From positions 3,038,001 to 3,102,000 of the forward strand of contig NZ_OY726398.1 of the NCBI RefSeq assembly GCF_963378105.1: DNA of 64,000 nucleotides, in the 5' to 3' direction. Of this stretch, positions 1 to 8,416 are shown in pieces. The notes beneath the pieces were generated by a model. It was not told the origin of the DNA. It saw nothing but the letters and a program-made list of their open reading frames with translations, and ran no database searches. This DNA is from Mycolicibacter sp. MU0102 (GTDB taxonomy: Bacteria > Actinomycetota > Actinomycetes > Mycobacteriales > Mycobacteriaceae). A program made the position numbers and the translations under genes. The first letter of the stretch is position 1. Every line of letters begins with the position of its first letter.

Positions 1-74
1 AACTCGGCGTCGGTCAGCGCCAGCCGGGCCAACCGGGCCAGGTGAGCTACGTCGTCACGGGAGATCTGGGACAC
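1..74 (-). CDS. gatC: GatC subunit of Asp/Glu-tRNA amidotransferase, N-terminal part only
   Basis: Only the first 24 codons lie in the window; the gene runs off the left edge. Reading leftwards from a GTG at 74 gives VSQISRDDVAHLARLARLAL, the characteristic GatC N-terminus. GatC is the small subunit of GatCAB, the cytoplasmic enzyme that amidates Glu-tRNAGln and Asp-tRNAAsn. The divergent ACT gene and ligA beyond it repeat the M. tuberculosis order gatC-Rv3013-ligA, which supports the call despite the short fragment. Confidence 0.85.
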   Translation of the reverse strand, partial: MSQISRDDVAHLARLARLALTDAE

Positions 75-242
75 GGGTGCAAAGCCTAGCGTCGGTCGCA
101 AGCGCGGCGAAGCCGGGCGCTGCGGGCCGACGCCATCGGATCAGTCGCCCGCTCGCGTCGAACGTAAAGCCAGCGTGTGGTGGCGAGCGTGAAGTCAGAC
201 TCACTCTCGGCGGGCCAGGGCACGCTGTGGGAAGGTTTGCCC

Positions 243-908
243 ATGCCTTCCTATCTGCTGCGTGTCGAACTCGACGACCGCCCCGGCAGCCTGGGGTCGC
301 TGGCCGTGGGTCTGGGCTCGGTAGGCGCCGACATCTTGTCGCTGGACGTTGTGGAACGCGGCAGCGGTGCGGCAATCGACGACCTGGTGGTCGAACTGCC
401 GCAGGGAGCGATGCCCGATGTGCTGATCACGGCCGCCGAACGGCTGCCCGGGGTTCGGGTGCACAGTGTCCGCCCGCACACCGGGCTGCTGGATGCGCAC
501 CGTGAACTCGAGCTCATCGACCACGTCGCGGCGGCCGGTGACCGCAGCGCCAAGTTGCAGAAGCTGGCCGACGAAGCGCCGCGGGTGCTGCGGGTCAGCT
601 GGTGCACGGTGGTACGCAGCGACGGAGACGACGGGACGTTCCGTCGCCTCGCGGGCAGCCCAGGAACCCCCGAGACCGACGTCGGCGCGGTGCCGTGGCT
701 GCCGATCGAGCAGGCGGCCGCCCTGGACATCACCGCCGCCTGGGTGCCGGCGGTATGGCGGGAGATGGATGTCGCCCTGGCGGCCGCGCCGTTGGGCAAC
801 CCGCGCACCGCCGTCGTACTGGGCCGTACCGGCGGTCCGGCCTTCCTGCCCGCCGAAGTGGTCAGGCTGGGTTATCTGGCCGGGATCGTGGCGACGCTGC
901 TGCGCTAA
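243..908 (+). CDS. ACT-domain amino-acid-binding protein (Rv3013-like)
   Basis: The protein has 221 residues and begins MPSYLLRVELDDRPGSLGSL, a typical ACT-domain first strand and helix (residues 1-75) with the DRPGSL ligand-loop motif. The rest matches no enzyme family I recognise. ACT domains usually bind amino acids and tune enzymes or regulators; the ligand here cannot be read from sequence. The ATG at 243 is preferred over an in-frame GTG at 177 because homology starts exactly there. The gene converges on ligA with a 4-base overlap of stop codons. Position between gatC and ligA matches M. tuberculosis Rv3013. Confidence 0.8.
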   Translation: MPSYLLRVELDDRPGSLGSLAVGLGSVGADILSLDVVERGSGAAIDDLVVELPQGAMPDVLITAAERLPGVRVHSVRPHTGLLDAHRELELIDHVAAAGDRSAKLQKLADEAPRVLRVSWCTVVRSDGDDGTFRRLAGSPGTPETDVGAVPWLPIEQAAALDITAAWVPAVWREMDVALAAAPLGNPRTAVVLGRTGGPAFLPAEVVRLGYLAGIVATLLR

Positions 909-3019
909 TCCTGCGCGGGAGTACCTTCGGGTGCGTCGTTTTCGGCGGCTTCCGGGGCCGTCGGACCATTTTCCAGCAGTGCCCGGAAACCCTCTTCATC
1001 CAGGATCGGTACCCCGAGTTCGACGGCCTTGTCGTACTTCGAGCCGGGCGCGTCACCGGCCACCACGTAAGCGGTCTTCTTCGACACCGAACCGGCCGCG
1101 CGGCCGCCGCGGGCGATGATCGCCTCCTTGGCCTCGTCGCGGGAGAAGCCGGTCAGCGAGCCCGTCACCACGATGCTGCACCCCTCCAGCGTGCGTTCGA
1201 TGCTCGCGTCGCGTTCGTCGGCCATCCGTACCCCGGCGGCCCGCCACTTGTCGATGATCGCGCGGTGCCAGTCGACGTCGAACCATTCGGTGACCGCGGC
1301 GGCGATGGTGGGGCCCACTCCCTCGACGGCCGCCAACTGCTCGGTGGACGCCGCGGTGATGGCCTCCAGGCTGCCGAACTCGGTGGCCAGCGCGCGGGCC
1401 GCGGTCGGTCCGACGTGGCGAATCGACAAGGCCACCAGCACCCGCCACAGCGGCTGAGCCTTGGCCTTGTCGAGATTGGCCAGCAGTTGCCGGCCGTTCT
1501 TGGACAGTGCGCCGTCCTTGGTGGTGAACAGCTCGGTGCGCAACAGGTCGTCTTCGGTGAGAGTGAACAGATCGCCCTCGTCGGTGATGACCCCGGCACT
1601 CAGCAGCGCCGTCGCCGCCTCGTACCCCAGGGCCTCGATGTCGAAGGCACCGCGGCCGGCCACGTGAAACACCCGCTCGCGCAGCTGCGCCGGGCAGGAC
1701 CGCGAATTTGGGCAACGGATGTCGACGTCGGCTTCCTTGGCCGGCGCCAGCAGCGTTCCGCATTCCGGGCAGTGGGTCGGCATGACGAACTCGCGCTCGG
1801 TGCCGTCGCGCAGATCGACCACGGGCCCGAGCACCTCGGGAATCACATCGCCGGCCTTGCGGATCACCACGGTGTCGCCGATCAACACACCCTTGCGCTT
1901 GACCTCCGAGGCGTTGTGCAAGGTGGCCAAGCCCACCGTGGACCCGGCGACCTTGACCGGGGTCATGTAGGCGAACGGGGTGACCCGGCCGGTACGTCCG
2001 ACGCTGACCCGGATGTCGAGCAGCGTGGTCTGCGCCTCCTCCGGCGGATATTTGTAGGCCACCGCCCAGCGCGGCACCCGGGAGGTGGCACCGAGCCGGC
2101 GCTGCAGTGCCCGGTCGTCGACTTTGACCACGACGCCGTCGATCTCGTGTTCGACGTCGTGCCGGTGTTCGCCCCAATAGGTGATGCGCTCGGCCACCGC
2201 GGCCATGCCCTCGACGCGGGCGGTGTGCGAAGAGACCGGCAGCCCCCAGGCCTGCATCGCGCGGTACGCGGCGTGCAGCGTGTCGGGGGTGAATCCCTCC
2301 GCGTAGCCGAGGCCGTGGCAGACCATTCGCAGGTTGCGCCGGGCGGTGATCGCCGGATTCTTCTGCCGCAGCGAGCCGGCCGCGCTGTTGCGGGGGTTGG
2401 CGAACGGGGCCTTGCCCTCGGCGACCAGTCCGGCGTTGAGGGTTTCGAAGTCCTCCAGCCGGAAGTACACCTCGCCGCGTACCTCCAGTACGGCCGGGAC
2501 CGGGAATTCGGTGTCGGTGTTGAGGAATTCGGGGATGTCGGCGATGGTGCGCGCGTTCAGCGTCACGTCCTCACCGACCCGGCCGTCGCCACGGGTGGCC
2601 CCACTGCTCAGCCGGCCGTCGCGGTACACCAGCCCGAGTGCCACGCCGTCGACCTTGAGTTCGCACAGATAGGTGGTGTCGCCGCCGATCTCGCCGCTGA
2701 CTCGGCCCGCCCAGGCGGTCAGTTCGTCGGGTGAGAACACGTCTTCGAGCGACAGCATCCGCTCAAGGTGCTCGGCGGGCGCGAACTCCGTGGTGAAGCC
2801 GGCGCCGCCTACCAGCTGGGTCGGTGAGTCGGCTGTGCGCAGCTCCGGGTGCGCCTCCTCCAGCGCGAGCAGCTGGTTGAACAGCTCGTCGAAGTCGCCG
2901 TCGGTGATGATCGGCGCGTCTTTGACGTAGTAGCGGAACTGGTGTTCGCGCACCTCTTCAGCCAGATCGTGCCACTGCCGCCGGAGGTCGGGGGGCACGC
3001 TGTCGGCCTCTGGACTCAC
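905..3019 (-). CDS. ligA: NAD-dependent DNA ligase LigA
   Basis: This 704-residue protein seals nicks in duplex DNA using NAD+ and is the essential replicative ligase. Domains run in the family order: Ia domain with paired tyrosines (residues 30-31), adenylation domain with the KVDG motif (adenylated lysine K122), OB fold, a four-cysteine zinc finger (CPECGT ... CPNSRSCPAQ), helix-hairpin-helix repeats, and a C-terminal BRCT domain starting near TLEGCSIVVTGSL. Length fits bacterial LigA (about 670-700) and no motif is missing. It diverges from the small YjbR-like gene with a 35-base gap, so the two promoters must lie close together or overlap. Confidence 0.98.
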   Translation of the reverse strand: MSPEADSVPPDLRRQWHDLAEEVREHQFRYYVKDAPIITDGDFDELFNQLLALEEAHPELRTADSPTQLVGGAGFTTEFAPAEHLERMLSLEDVFSPDELTAWAGRVSGEIGGDTTYLCELKVDGVALGLVYRDGRLSSGATRGDGRVGEDVTLNARTIADIPEFLNTDTEFPVPAVLEVRGEVYFRLEDFETLNAGLVAEGKAPFANPRNSAAGSLRQKNPAITARRNLRMVCHGLGYAEGFTPDTLHAAYRAMQAWGLPVSSHTARVEGMAAVAERITYWGEHRHDVEHEIDGVVVKVDDRALQRRLGATSRVPRWAVAYKYPPEEAQTTLLDIRVSVGRTGRVTPFAYMTPVKVAGSTVGLATLHNASEVKRKGVLIGDTVVIRKAGDVIPEVLGPVVDLRDGTEREFVMPTHCPECGTLLAPAKEADVDIRCPNSRSCPAQLRERVFHVAGRGAFDIEALGYEAATALLSAGVITDEGDLFTLTEDDLLRTELFTTKDGALSKNGRQLLANLDKAKAQPLWRVLVALSIRHVGPTAARALATEFGSLEAITAASTEQLAAVEGVGPTIAAAVTEWFDVDWHRAIIDKWRAAGVRMADERDASIERTLEGCSIVVTGSLTGFSRDEAKEAIIARGGRAAGSVSKKTAYVVAGDAPGSKYDKAVELGVPILDEEGFRALLENGPTAPEAAENDAPEGTPAQD

Positions 3020-3054
3020 CCCCGCAGGTTATCTGTTCTGACTACTCTGGCCGC

Positions 3055-3450
3055 ATGCCGCACCCGATCATGTATCGCGACGACGACCCTGGTCTGGCGG
3101 AGCTACGCGGAATCGCGCTGGGCTTTCCCGAAGCCTTCGAGAAGATCTCCCATGGCCGCCCGGTGTTCTGCGCACCCAAGATGTTCGCGATCTACGGCGG
3201 CAACAGCAAAGCCACCGGCGCGATGGTGCCCTATCCCCATGCCCTGCTGGTCAAGGTCGATGAGTCCGAGCGACGGGCACTCGAGCAAGACCCGCGGTTC
3301 TTCTTGCCGATGTATCTGGGCCCGTCCGGTTGGCTGGGATTGGATTTCAGTGCAGCTGAGGTGGATTGGGATGAAGTCGGCGAGCTGGTCGACGCGTCGT
3401 TTCGGTTGACCGCGCCCGCGCGGTTGATCCGGTCTCTGGACCAGGTTTAG
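3055..3450 (+). CDS. MmcQ/YjbR-family DNA-binding-like protein
   Basis: The 131-residue product has the MmcQ/YjbR fold signature: LALGFPEAFEKISHGRPVF near residues 20-40, then a basic central strand and a C-terminal segment ending in WDEVGELVDASFRLTAPARL. Members resemble the double-wing CyaY-like fold and are often labelled DNA-binding, but their biochemical role is not settled. The ATG at 3055 lies 35 bases from the divergent ligA start. Its stop overlaps the convergent ArsR gene stop by 4 bases. No signal peptide or membrane segment is seen. Confidence 0.8.
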   Translation: MPHPIMYRDDDPGLAELRGIALGFPEAFEKISHGRPVFCAPKMFAIYGGNSKATGAMVPYPHALLVKVDESERRALEQDPRFFLPMYLGPSGWLGLDFSAAEVDWDEVGELVDASFRLTAPARLIRSLDQV

Positions 3451-3761
3451 TCCTCCACGAATGCCCGCAGCCGCTCGGTCGCGGCATCCCAGCGGCGCGA
3501 CAGCCCGGTGAGATAGTCACTGGCTTCGGCCAGCTGCTGCGGCCGCACCGCCCAGATGCGTTCGCGGCCGCGACGACTGCTGGTGACCAGGCCGACGGCC
3601 TCCAACAGCTGCAGGTGCTTGGTGGCCGCCTGACGCGTCACCGGAATCACGTGGGTGAGCTGCGAGGTCGAACATGGCCCGCCATCGCACAGGCGCCCAA
3701 TGATCCGCAGCCGGTTCGGGTCGCCGAGCGCATCGAAAACCGGTGCCTCAATGCTCGTCAC
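3447..3761 (-). CDS. ArsR-family winged-helix repressor
   Basis: A compact 104-residue regulator. VFDALGDPNRLRIIGRLCDG starts the ArsR winged-helix fold, and the recognition helix is around VTRQAATKHLQLLEAVGLVT followed by a basic wing (SSRRGRERIWAV). I see no CxC metal motif, so it is probably not a classic metal sensor. The GTG start at 3761 overlaps the TGA stop of the upstream SRPBCC gene (GTGA), which argues for translational coupling and against the longer reading from 3812. Pairs of ArsR and SRPBCC proteins are common; the palindromes upstream of the SRPBCC gene are the obvious operators, implying autoregulation. Confidence 0.88.
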   Translation of the reverse strand: MTSIEAPVFDALGDPNRLRIIGRLCDGGPCSTSQLTHVIPVTRQAATKHLQLLEAVGLVTSSRRGRERIWAVRPQQLAEASDYLTGLSRRWDAATERLRAFVED

Positions 3762-4243
3762 GCCCGCTGCAACTCCAGGTATTTGCGCACCAACCTGAGC
3801 TGATGCGCCCAACCGTCGGCGTTGGCCTCGAATGCGGTCGATCGCCGCGACAGCGGCAGCGTGTCGAAGCCGCTCTCGACAATGGTGAGCAATACCCCCT
3901 CGGGCGTCTCGGCCAAGGTGAACTCCACCAGCGTCATCGGTTCGTCCTCGACGTCCGCGTCGACGGCGAACGGGTGCCAGCGGTAGGCGAACCGCCGTTG
4001 CGGTTCAACCGCGACGACGTGCCAGGTCCCCCGGTTCCCGGCATGGGGCTCCTGCAGCCGTGCGACCTCGGCGTCGACGCTGGTCGGGGTGATCGTCCCG
4101 GTCACGGCGGTACCAGCGACGAACGGGCCGTCGAACCGGATGCCGAACCACTGCCCGAACTCCCCCGAGTCGCTGATCGCACGCCACACCCGGTCCAGCG
4201 TCGCCCGCAGCACAACTTGCTTCTCGATACGATCGGTACTCAT
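3758..4243 (-). CDS. SRPBCC / AHSA1-like domain protein
   Basis: The 161-residue protein starts MSTDRIEKQVVLRATLDRVW and has the helix-grip (START-like) pattern of the AHSA1/SRPBCC family: RVWRAISDSGEFGQWFGIRF, central strands with FAYRWHPF, and a C-terminal long helix (HQLRLVRKYLELQRA). Such proteins bind hydrophobic ligands; the ligand is unknown. It is first in a two-gene operon with the ArsR regulator, overlapping by 4 bases. The ATG at 4243 is chosen; a TTG at 4249 would lie inside the palindrome just upstream. The GGGAGG in the palindrome spacer can serve as ribosome binding site, so repressor binding and translation signals share the same bases. Confidence 0.85.
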   Translation of the reverse strand: MSTDRIEKQVVLRATLDRVWRAISDSGEFGQWFGIRFDGPFVAGTAVTGTITPTSVDAEVARLQEPHAGNRGTWHVVAVEPQRRFAYRWHPFAVDADVEDEPMTLVEFTLAETPEGVLLTIVESGFDTLPLSRRSTAFEANADGWAHQLRLVRKYLELQRA

Positions 4244-4245
4244 AT

Positions 4246-4261
4246 GCAACCTCCCGGTTGC
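4246..4261. promoter_or_regulatory. Palindromic operator candidate 1 of the SRPBCC-ArsR operon
   Basis: GCAACCTCCCGGTTGC is a perfect inverted repeat with 6-base arms and a 4-base spacer, directly upstream of the SRPBCC ATG. A second copy lies 46 bases further upstream. A pair of matching palindromes flanking the promoter fits an ArsR operator; binding is inferred, not shown. Confidence 0.6.
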
Positions 4262-4291
4262 CTTTCAGTACAGCAGGCCGGTGATCAATGC

Positions 4292-4307
4292 GCAACCTTT
4301 TGGCTGC
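4292..4307. promoter_or_regulatory. Palindromic operator candidate 2 of the SRPBCC-ArsR operon
   Basis: GCAACCTTTTGGCTGC matches the palindrome at 4246-4261 in both arms with one change, and both are followed by GCCTTT. The two copies bracket about 30 bases that should hold the promoter. This copy ends just before the stop of the upstream MetE-like gene. Confidence 0.55.
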
Positions 4308-4309
4308 CT

Positions 4310-5347
4310 TTAGATCGCCTCGGGGTCGCTGGCCAGAGCCTCGCCCACCTTGCGCGCCAGCCCTACCGCGGTGCGCGCCCACGCGGCGCCGGCGCCGGCC
4401 ATCCCGCAGACCGGACTGATCCCGACCCGCTCGGCCAGCACCGAGCGGGGGAATCCGATCCGGTCGGTGATCGCTGCAACCGCGGTCGCCAGCTCTTCGA
4501 CGTCGGGCGTCCGCGCCGGCGCCAGCGCGGGAACCAGTCCCATCACCACGGTGCGGCCGGAGTCGACGAAGGCACCGATCTGGTCGTAGTCGGCGGATTC
4601 CAACGCGGTGCAGTCCAACGCCAGCGCAGTGATAGCGCTGCGCTGCAACACATTCCACGGGAGACCCGATGCACAACTGTGCACCAGCACCTCGCCCCCG
4701 ATCGTGTCGGCGCAGCCGTCGAGCAGCGCAGTGGCCACCGCCTCGTCGATGGCGGCTACCGGGCTCAACGCGGTCACTCCAGCCAGCCGGCCGGTCACCG
4801 CGGCGGCCAGGGACGGCTCGTCGAGCTGCACGATCACCGGTGTGTCGAGCCGGCGAGACAGGTCGGCACGGTGTGACTTGAGGCCCTCGGCCAGCGATTC
4901 GGCCAAGTCCCGCATCGCACCGCGGTCAGTGATCGCCCGGTGCCCGTTGGCCAGCTCCACCTCCGCGGCCAGCGTCAGCGGACCGGCCGCCTGCACCTTG
5001 ACCGGGCGGCCGCTACCGCGCAGGCCGGCGACTTCCCACGCCTCTTCGAGCGCGTCGGCGTCCTCGCCGAGCAAGCTCACCGCGCGCCGACTCACCGCTC
5101 CGGGACGCGCGGCCAGCCGGTAGCCGCGCGGCGCGGTGTCGATGGCGATGTCGACCAGCAGCGCGCCGGTCCGACCGATCATGTCGGCACCCACTCCGCG
5201 GCCCGGCAGCTCGACCAAGTGGGCCAGGCTGCCACCCAACTCACCGACCACCACCTCGGCCGCCGCGCGCGCCGAGATGCCCGGCCACGACCCCAGTCCG
5301 GTCCCAGTGGCGAAAGCACTCACCGGGCAACCGTATTGAAGTGACAT
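4310..5347 (-). CDS. MetE C-terminal-like (cobalamin-independent methionine synthase-type) protein, Rv3015c-like
   Basis: The 345-residue protein resembles the catalytic C-terminal half of cobalamin-independent methionine synthase: a TIM-barrel pattern with VQAAGPLTLA, VIVQLDEPSLAA, VLVHSCASGLPWNVL and a late GISPVCGMAGAGA segment. In MetE the zinc site includes an HxC and a late cysteine; here HSC and PVCG are candidate equivalents. It is about half the length of full MetE, so it probably acts on a different methyl acceptor or is a stand-alone relative. Start ATG at 5347 (MSLQYGCPVSAFATGTGLGS) is used; a GTG at 5359 is possible. It diverges from lpqA, and the gene order ligA - this gene - lpqA matches Rv3014c-Rv3015c-Rv3016. 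Confidence 0.78.
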   Translation of the reverse strand: MSLQYGCPVSAFATGTGLGSWPGISARAAAEVVVGELGGSLAHLVELPGRGVGADMIGRTGALLVDIAIDTAPRGYRLAARPGAVSRRAVSLLGEDADALEEAWEVAGLRGSGRPVKVQAAGPLTLAAEVELANGHRAITDRGAMRDLAESLAEGLKSHRADLSRRLDTPVIVQLDEPSLAAAVTGRLAGVTALSPVAAIDEAVATALLDGCADTIGGEVLVHSCASGLPWNVLQRSAITALALDCTALESADYDQIGAFVDSGRTVVMGLVPALAPARTPDVEELATAVAAITDRIGFPRSVLAERVGISPVCGMAGAGAAWARTAVGLARKVGEALASDPEAI

Positions 5348-5375
5348 GACCCCAGGCACGGCGGGCTAGCCTTCG

Positions 5376-6008
5376 GTGGTGAGGATGTCGCGGTTGGTGC
5401 CGATCTGGGCGGTGGCTGCAGCGGTGGTGGGCTGCACCCGGCTGGTCGACGGGACCGCGCTGCCACCGGTGGCGCTGCCGGCGCCCGACGGCGTCGTGGA
5501 TCTCGGCCGGGTCATGCTCGGCGCGCCCCGGATGCGAGCCATCGTCGGCGCCGACGAGCAGCTGACGGTCATCCCCACCATGGATTCGAGCTCTCCCACC
5601 GACATTGACGACCTCGCCGCCACCATCCCGCCGCCGTGCCGCTTCATCTTCGCCGAGACCGCGGTGTTCGGATCCGCCGCGACGCGTTTCCACAAGACCA
5701 CCTACCAGTACCCGCCCAAGGCCGCGCTGGTCTCTGAGGGCGCTGCGGTCTACCCCGACGCCGAAGCCGCACATCACGTTCTCGACGCGTTGGTGGCCAC
5801 GGTCGCCGAATGCGCCGACACCGCTGCCGGGCCGGGACTGGTCAGCGAGTGGGCTTCCGACGGCGCGTCCCTGCGTACCCACGCCGGCGCCTGTGGCCGG
5901 GCCTATCAGGTCAAGTCGGTGGTGTTGTTGGAGGTCACCTACTGCGGCTTCTCGGAGTCCGACGCCGACCTGGTGGTGACGAACATGGCTTCGGCGGTGC
6001 CCGGTTAG
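5376..6008 (+). CDS. lpqA: Lipoprotein LpqA-like, PknH-type sensor domain
   Basis: The 210-residue product has a short basic start, a hydrophobic stretch (LVPIWAVAAAVVGC) and a lipobox cysteine at about residue 20, so it should be an outer-face membrane lipoprotein. The mature part (DLGRVMLGAPRMRAIVGADE ... with ECADTAAGPGL and CGRAYQVKSVVLLEVTYCGF) fits the PknH-like extracellular sensor family, which has conserved disulphide cysteines. GTG at 5376 or 5379 or ATG at 5385 could start it. Position beside the MetE-like gene matches Rv3016 (lpqA). The 64-base palindrome just downstream may end its transcript. Confidence 0.8.
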   Translation: MVRMSRLVPIWAVAAAVVGCTRLVDGTALPPVALPAPDGVVDLGRVMLGAPRMRAIVGADEQLTVIPTMDSSSPTDIDDLAATIPPPCRFIFAETAVFGSAATRFHKTTYQYPPKAALVSEGAAVYPDAEAAHHVLDALVATVAECADTAAGPGLVSEWASDGASLRTHAGACGRAYQVKSVVLLEVTYCGFSESDADLVVTNMASAVPG

Positions 6009-6020
6009 GCGAGCTTCCCC

Positions 6021-6084
6021 GCGCCGAACGTGCATCCAGGGCGAAAAAATCGCCGGATCGTCGCACTCAGTACACGTTCGGCGC
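6021..6084. repeat. 64-base palindromic intergenic repeat, copy 1
   Basis: The element starts GCGCCGAACGTG and ends with the exact inverse CACGTTCGGCGC, with a CGAAAAAATCGCC core. A second element of the same 64-base length, related outer arms and CGAAAAATTCGCG core lies at 51832-51895. It sits between the convergent lpqA and mnmA stops, so a shared bidirectional terminator role is possible. Its recurrence at a distance suggests a dispersed repeat family. Confidence 0.75.
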
Positions 6085-6096
6085 TAAGAGCTGACG

Positions 6097-7173
6097 CTAT
6101 GCACCGGTGGCCGCAATGGTGGCGCTGGCGATCACTTCGTCGCCTTGTGCGTCCGGGCGGTAGCAGGCCAGGGTCTGGCCGCGGGCCACGCCGCGCAGCG
6201 GCTCGCGCAGCCGCACCTGCAGCATGTCACCGACCAGTTCGGCCACCGCGCCGACCGTCTCGCCGTGGGCCCGCACCTGCACCTCGCACTCGACTGGCCC
6301 GCGCCACGGCTGCCCCGAGGTGAACACCGGCGCTCGCCCGGTCAGCTCCACCACGTTCAAGTCGACGGCCGACCCGACGGTGACGGTGCCGGTCGCGGCG
6401 TCGATACCGGTCACGTAGCGCGGCTGGCCGTCCGGGCCGGGCCCGGCGATGCCCAGGCCCTTGCGCTGGCCGATGGTGAAACCGTGCACCCCGTCGTGCT
6501 GCGCAAGCACCGATCCGCCGGTGTCCACCACAGCTCCGGGCCGCACTCCGATGTGACCGCCGAGGAAGGTGCGAGTGTCGCCGGTCGGGATGAAGCAGAT
6601 GTCGTGGCTGTCGGGCTTGCTCGCCACCGCCAGGCCGCGTTCGGCGGCTTCGGCGCGGATCTGCGGCTTGGGGGTATCCCCGATCGGGAACGCCGCGTGC
6701 TGGAGCTGCTCGGCGGAGAGCACCGCGAGCACATAGGACTGGTCCTTGTCGGCGTCCACCGCGCGGCGCAGTCGACCGTCGGCTAGCCGGGCGTAGTGGC
6801 CGGTGGCCACCATGTCGAAACCCAGGGCGAGGGCTCGGGCGGCCACCGCGGAGAACTTGATCTTCTCGTTGCACCGCATGCACGGATTGGGCGTCTCGCC
6901 GCGCGCGTAGGACTCGACGAAGTCGTCGATCACCTCGTCCTTGAACTGCTCGGAGAAGTCCCACACGTAGAACGGGATGCCCAGCACGTCGGCGACGCGA
7001 CGGGCGTCGTCGGAGTCTTCCCGCGAGCAGCAGCCCCGCGAGCCGGTGCGCAGGGTGCCCGGGTTGCGCGACAGTGCCAGGTGCACGCCGACCACGTCGT
7101 GGCCGGCATCGACCATGCGGGCCGCCGCCACCGAGGAGTCCACTCCGCCGCTCATCGCGGCGACGACCTTCAT
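6097..7173 (-). CDS. mnmA: tRNA-specific 2-thiouridylase MnmA
   Basis: The 358-residue enzyme thiolates uridine 34 of tRNAs for Lys, Glu and Gln, using ATP and a persulphide sulphur. The PP-loop SGGVDSS is at residues 8-14, the catalytic cysteine pair is in NPCMRCN (C98 and nucleophile C101), and the second active-site cysteine is in SHDICFIP (C193). The C-terminal beta-barrel domain is complete. Length is typical of the family. Its ATG overlaps the iscS stop (ATGA), so the sulphur donor desulphurase and the thiolase are translationally coupled in one operon, as in M. tuberculosis Rv3024c-Rv3025c. Confidence 0.97.
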   Translation of the reverse strand: MKVVAAMSGGVDSSVAAARMVDAGHDVVGVHLALSRNPGTLRTGSRGCCSREDSDDARRVADVLGIPFYVWDFSEQFKDEVIDDFVESYARGETPNPCMRCNEKIKFSAVAARALALGFDMVATGHYARLADGRLRRAVDADKDQSYVLAVLSAEQLQHAAFPIGDTPKPQIRAEAAERGLAVASKPDSHDICFIPTGDTRTFLGGHIGVRPGAVVDTGGSVLAQHDGVHGFTIGQRKGLGIAGPGPDGQPRYVTGIDAATGTVTVGSAVDLNVVELTGRAPVFTSGQPWRGPVECEVQVRAHGETVGAVAELVGDMLQVRLREPLRGVARGQTLACYRPDAQGDEVIASATIAATGA

Positions 7174-8354
7174 CGCGCTACTCCCGCGGCGGCCAGCATC
7201 GCCTGGCGTGCCCGGTCCACCGCGCCGGGCAACACCGCCAGTACCGCGTCGACGTCACCGTCGACGCTGTTGTGCCCCAACGACAGTCGCAGCGATCCGC
7301 GGGCTGCGACCGGGTCTGCTCCCATCGCGGTCAGCACGTGCGAGGGCTGCGGCACACCGGCGGTGCAGGCAGATCCGGTGGAGCATTCAATCCCGTTGGC
7401 GTCCAACAGCATCAGCAGCGAGTCGCCTTCGCAGCCGGCGAAGGTGAAGTGGGCGTTGCCGGGCAGGCGTTGGGTGCGCGAGCCGTTGACCCGGGTGTTG
7501 TCGATCCGGGCGAGCACTCCGTCGATGAGCCGATCGCGCAGGCCCGCGACCCGGTCGGCGGTGGCCTCCAACGAGCCCACGGCGACCTGGAGAGCCGCAG
7601 CCATTCCGACTGCTCCGGCGACATCGGGTGTGCCGGAACGGATGTCACGCTCTTGTCCCCCACCGTGCGTGAGCGGGACACAGGTCACGTCACGACGAAT
7701 CAGCAGTGCGCCGGCCCCGCACGGCCCACCGAACTTGTGGGCGGTCAGGCTCAGCGCGGACAACCCGCTGGCAGCGAAATCGACCGGCAGCTGCCCGACA
7801 GCCTGCACCGCGTCGGAGTGCATCGGCACCCCGAACTGCGCGGCGATCGCGGCCAGCTCAGCGACCGGCAACACCGTGCCGACTTCATTGTTGGCCCACA
7901 TCACCGACACCAGGGCGACGTCGTCGGCCCGGCCGTCGTCCAATTCCTCGCGAAGCGCCTCCGGTGACACCGACCCGTCGGCGTTGGTGGGCAGCCAGGT
8001 GATCTCGGCGCCCTCGTGATCGGCGAGCCAGCCCACCGCATCCAGCACGGCGTGGTGCTCGACCTCAGTGGTGATGATCCGGCGCCGCTGCGCATCGGCG
8101 TCGCGGCGGGCCCAGTAGATGCCCTTGACGGCCAGGTTGTCGCCGTCGGTGCCGCCGGAGGTGAACACCACCTCCGACGGACGCGCACCCAGCAGTGCCG
8201 CGATGGACTCCCGGGACTCCTCCATGCGACGGCGCGCGGCGCGGCCGGCGGCGTGCAGCGAGGAGGCGTTTCCCACGGTGCCCAGCACAGCTGTCATCGC
8301 CTCGATGGCCTGCGGGTGCATCGGGGTGGTGGCAGCGTGATCCAGATAGACCAT
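7170..8354 (-). CDS. iscS: Cysteine desulphurase IscS-like
   Basis: This 394-residue PLP enzyme takes sulphur from L-cysteine and forms a protein persulphide. Evidence is the class V aminotransferase start (YLDHAATTPMHP), the HH pair near residues 100-101, the PLP lysine in LTAHKFGG (K207), and the mobile-loop cysteine in CSTGSACTAG (C330). The RxSxGTP-type segment IRSGTPDVAGAVG is also present. Directly upstream of and overlapping mnmA, it is most likely the sulphur donor for tRNA thiolation as well as a general donor. No other Fe-S assembly gene is adjacent. Confidence 0.95.
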   Translation of the reverse strand: MVYLDHAATTPMHPQAIEAMTAVLGTVGNASSLHAAGRAARRRMEESRESIAALLGARPSEVVFTSGGTDGDNLAVKGIYWARRDADAQRRRIITTEVEHHAVLDAVGWLADHEGAEITWLPTNADGSVSPEALREELDDGRADDVALVSVMWANNEVGTVLPVAELAAIAAQFGVPMHSDAVQAVGQLPVDFAASGLSALSLTAHKFGGPCGAGALLIRRDVTCVPLTHGGGQERDIRSGTPDVAGAVGMAAALQVAVGSLEATADRVAGLRDRLIDGVLARIDNTRVNGSRTQRLPGNAHFTFAGCEGDSLLMLLDANGIECSTGSACTAGVPQPSHVLTAMGADPVAARGSLRLSLGHNSVDGDVDAVLAVLPGAVDRARQAMLAAAGVAR

Positions 8355-8416
8355 GACCTGCTAAGGATACCGGGCACTTCGCGACGACCCAGCGTTGCGG
8401 CGGGCGGCCAGGGTGC

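Noticed and set aside
602..2734. Plus-strand open frame of 710 codons across ligA
   Set aside because: It is antisense to ligA, whose motifs are complete, and is rich in Arg, His and Gln with no recognisable family.
4089..4313. Short plus-strand frame opposite the SRPBCC gene and operators
   Set aside because: Antisense to a clear gene and with no own features.
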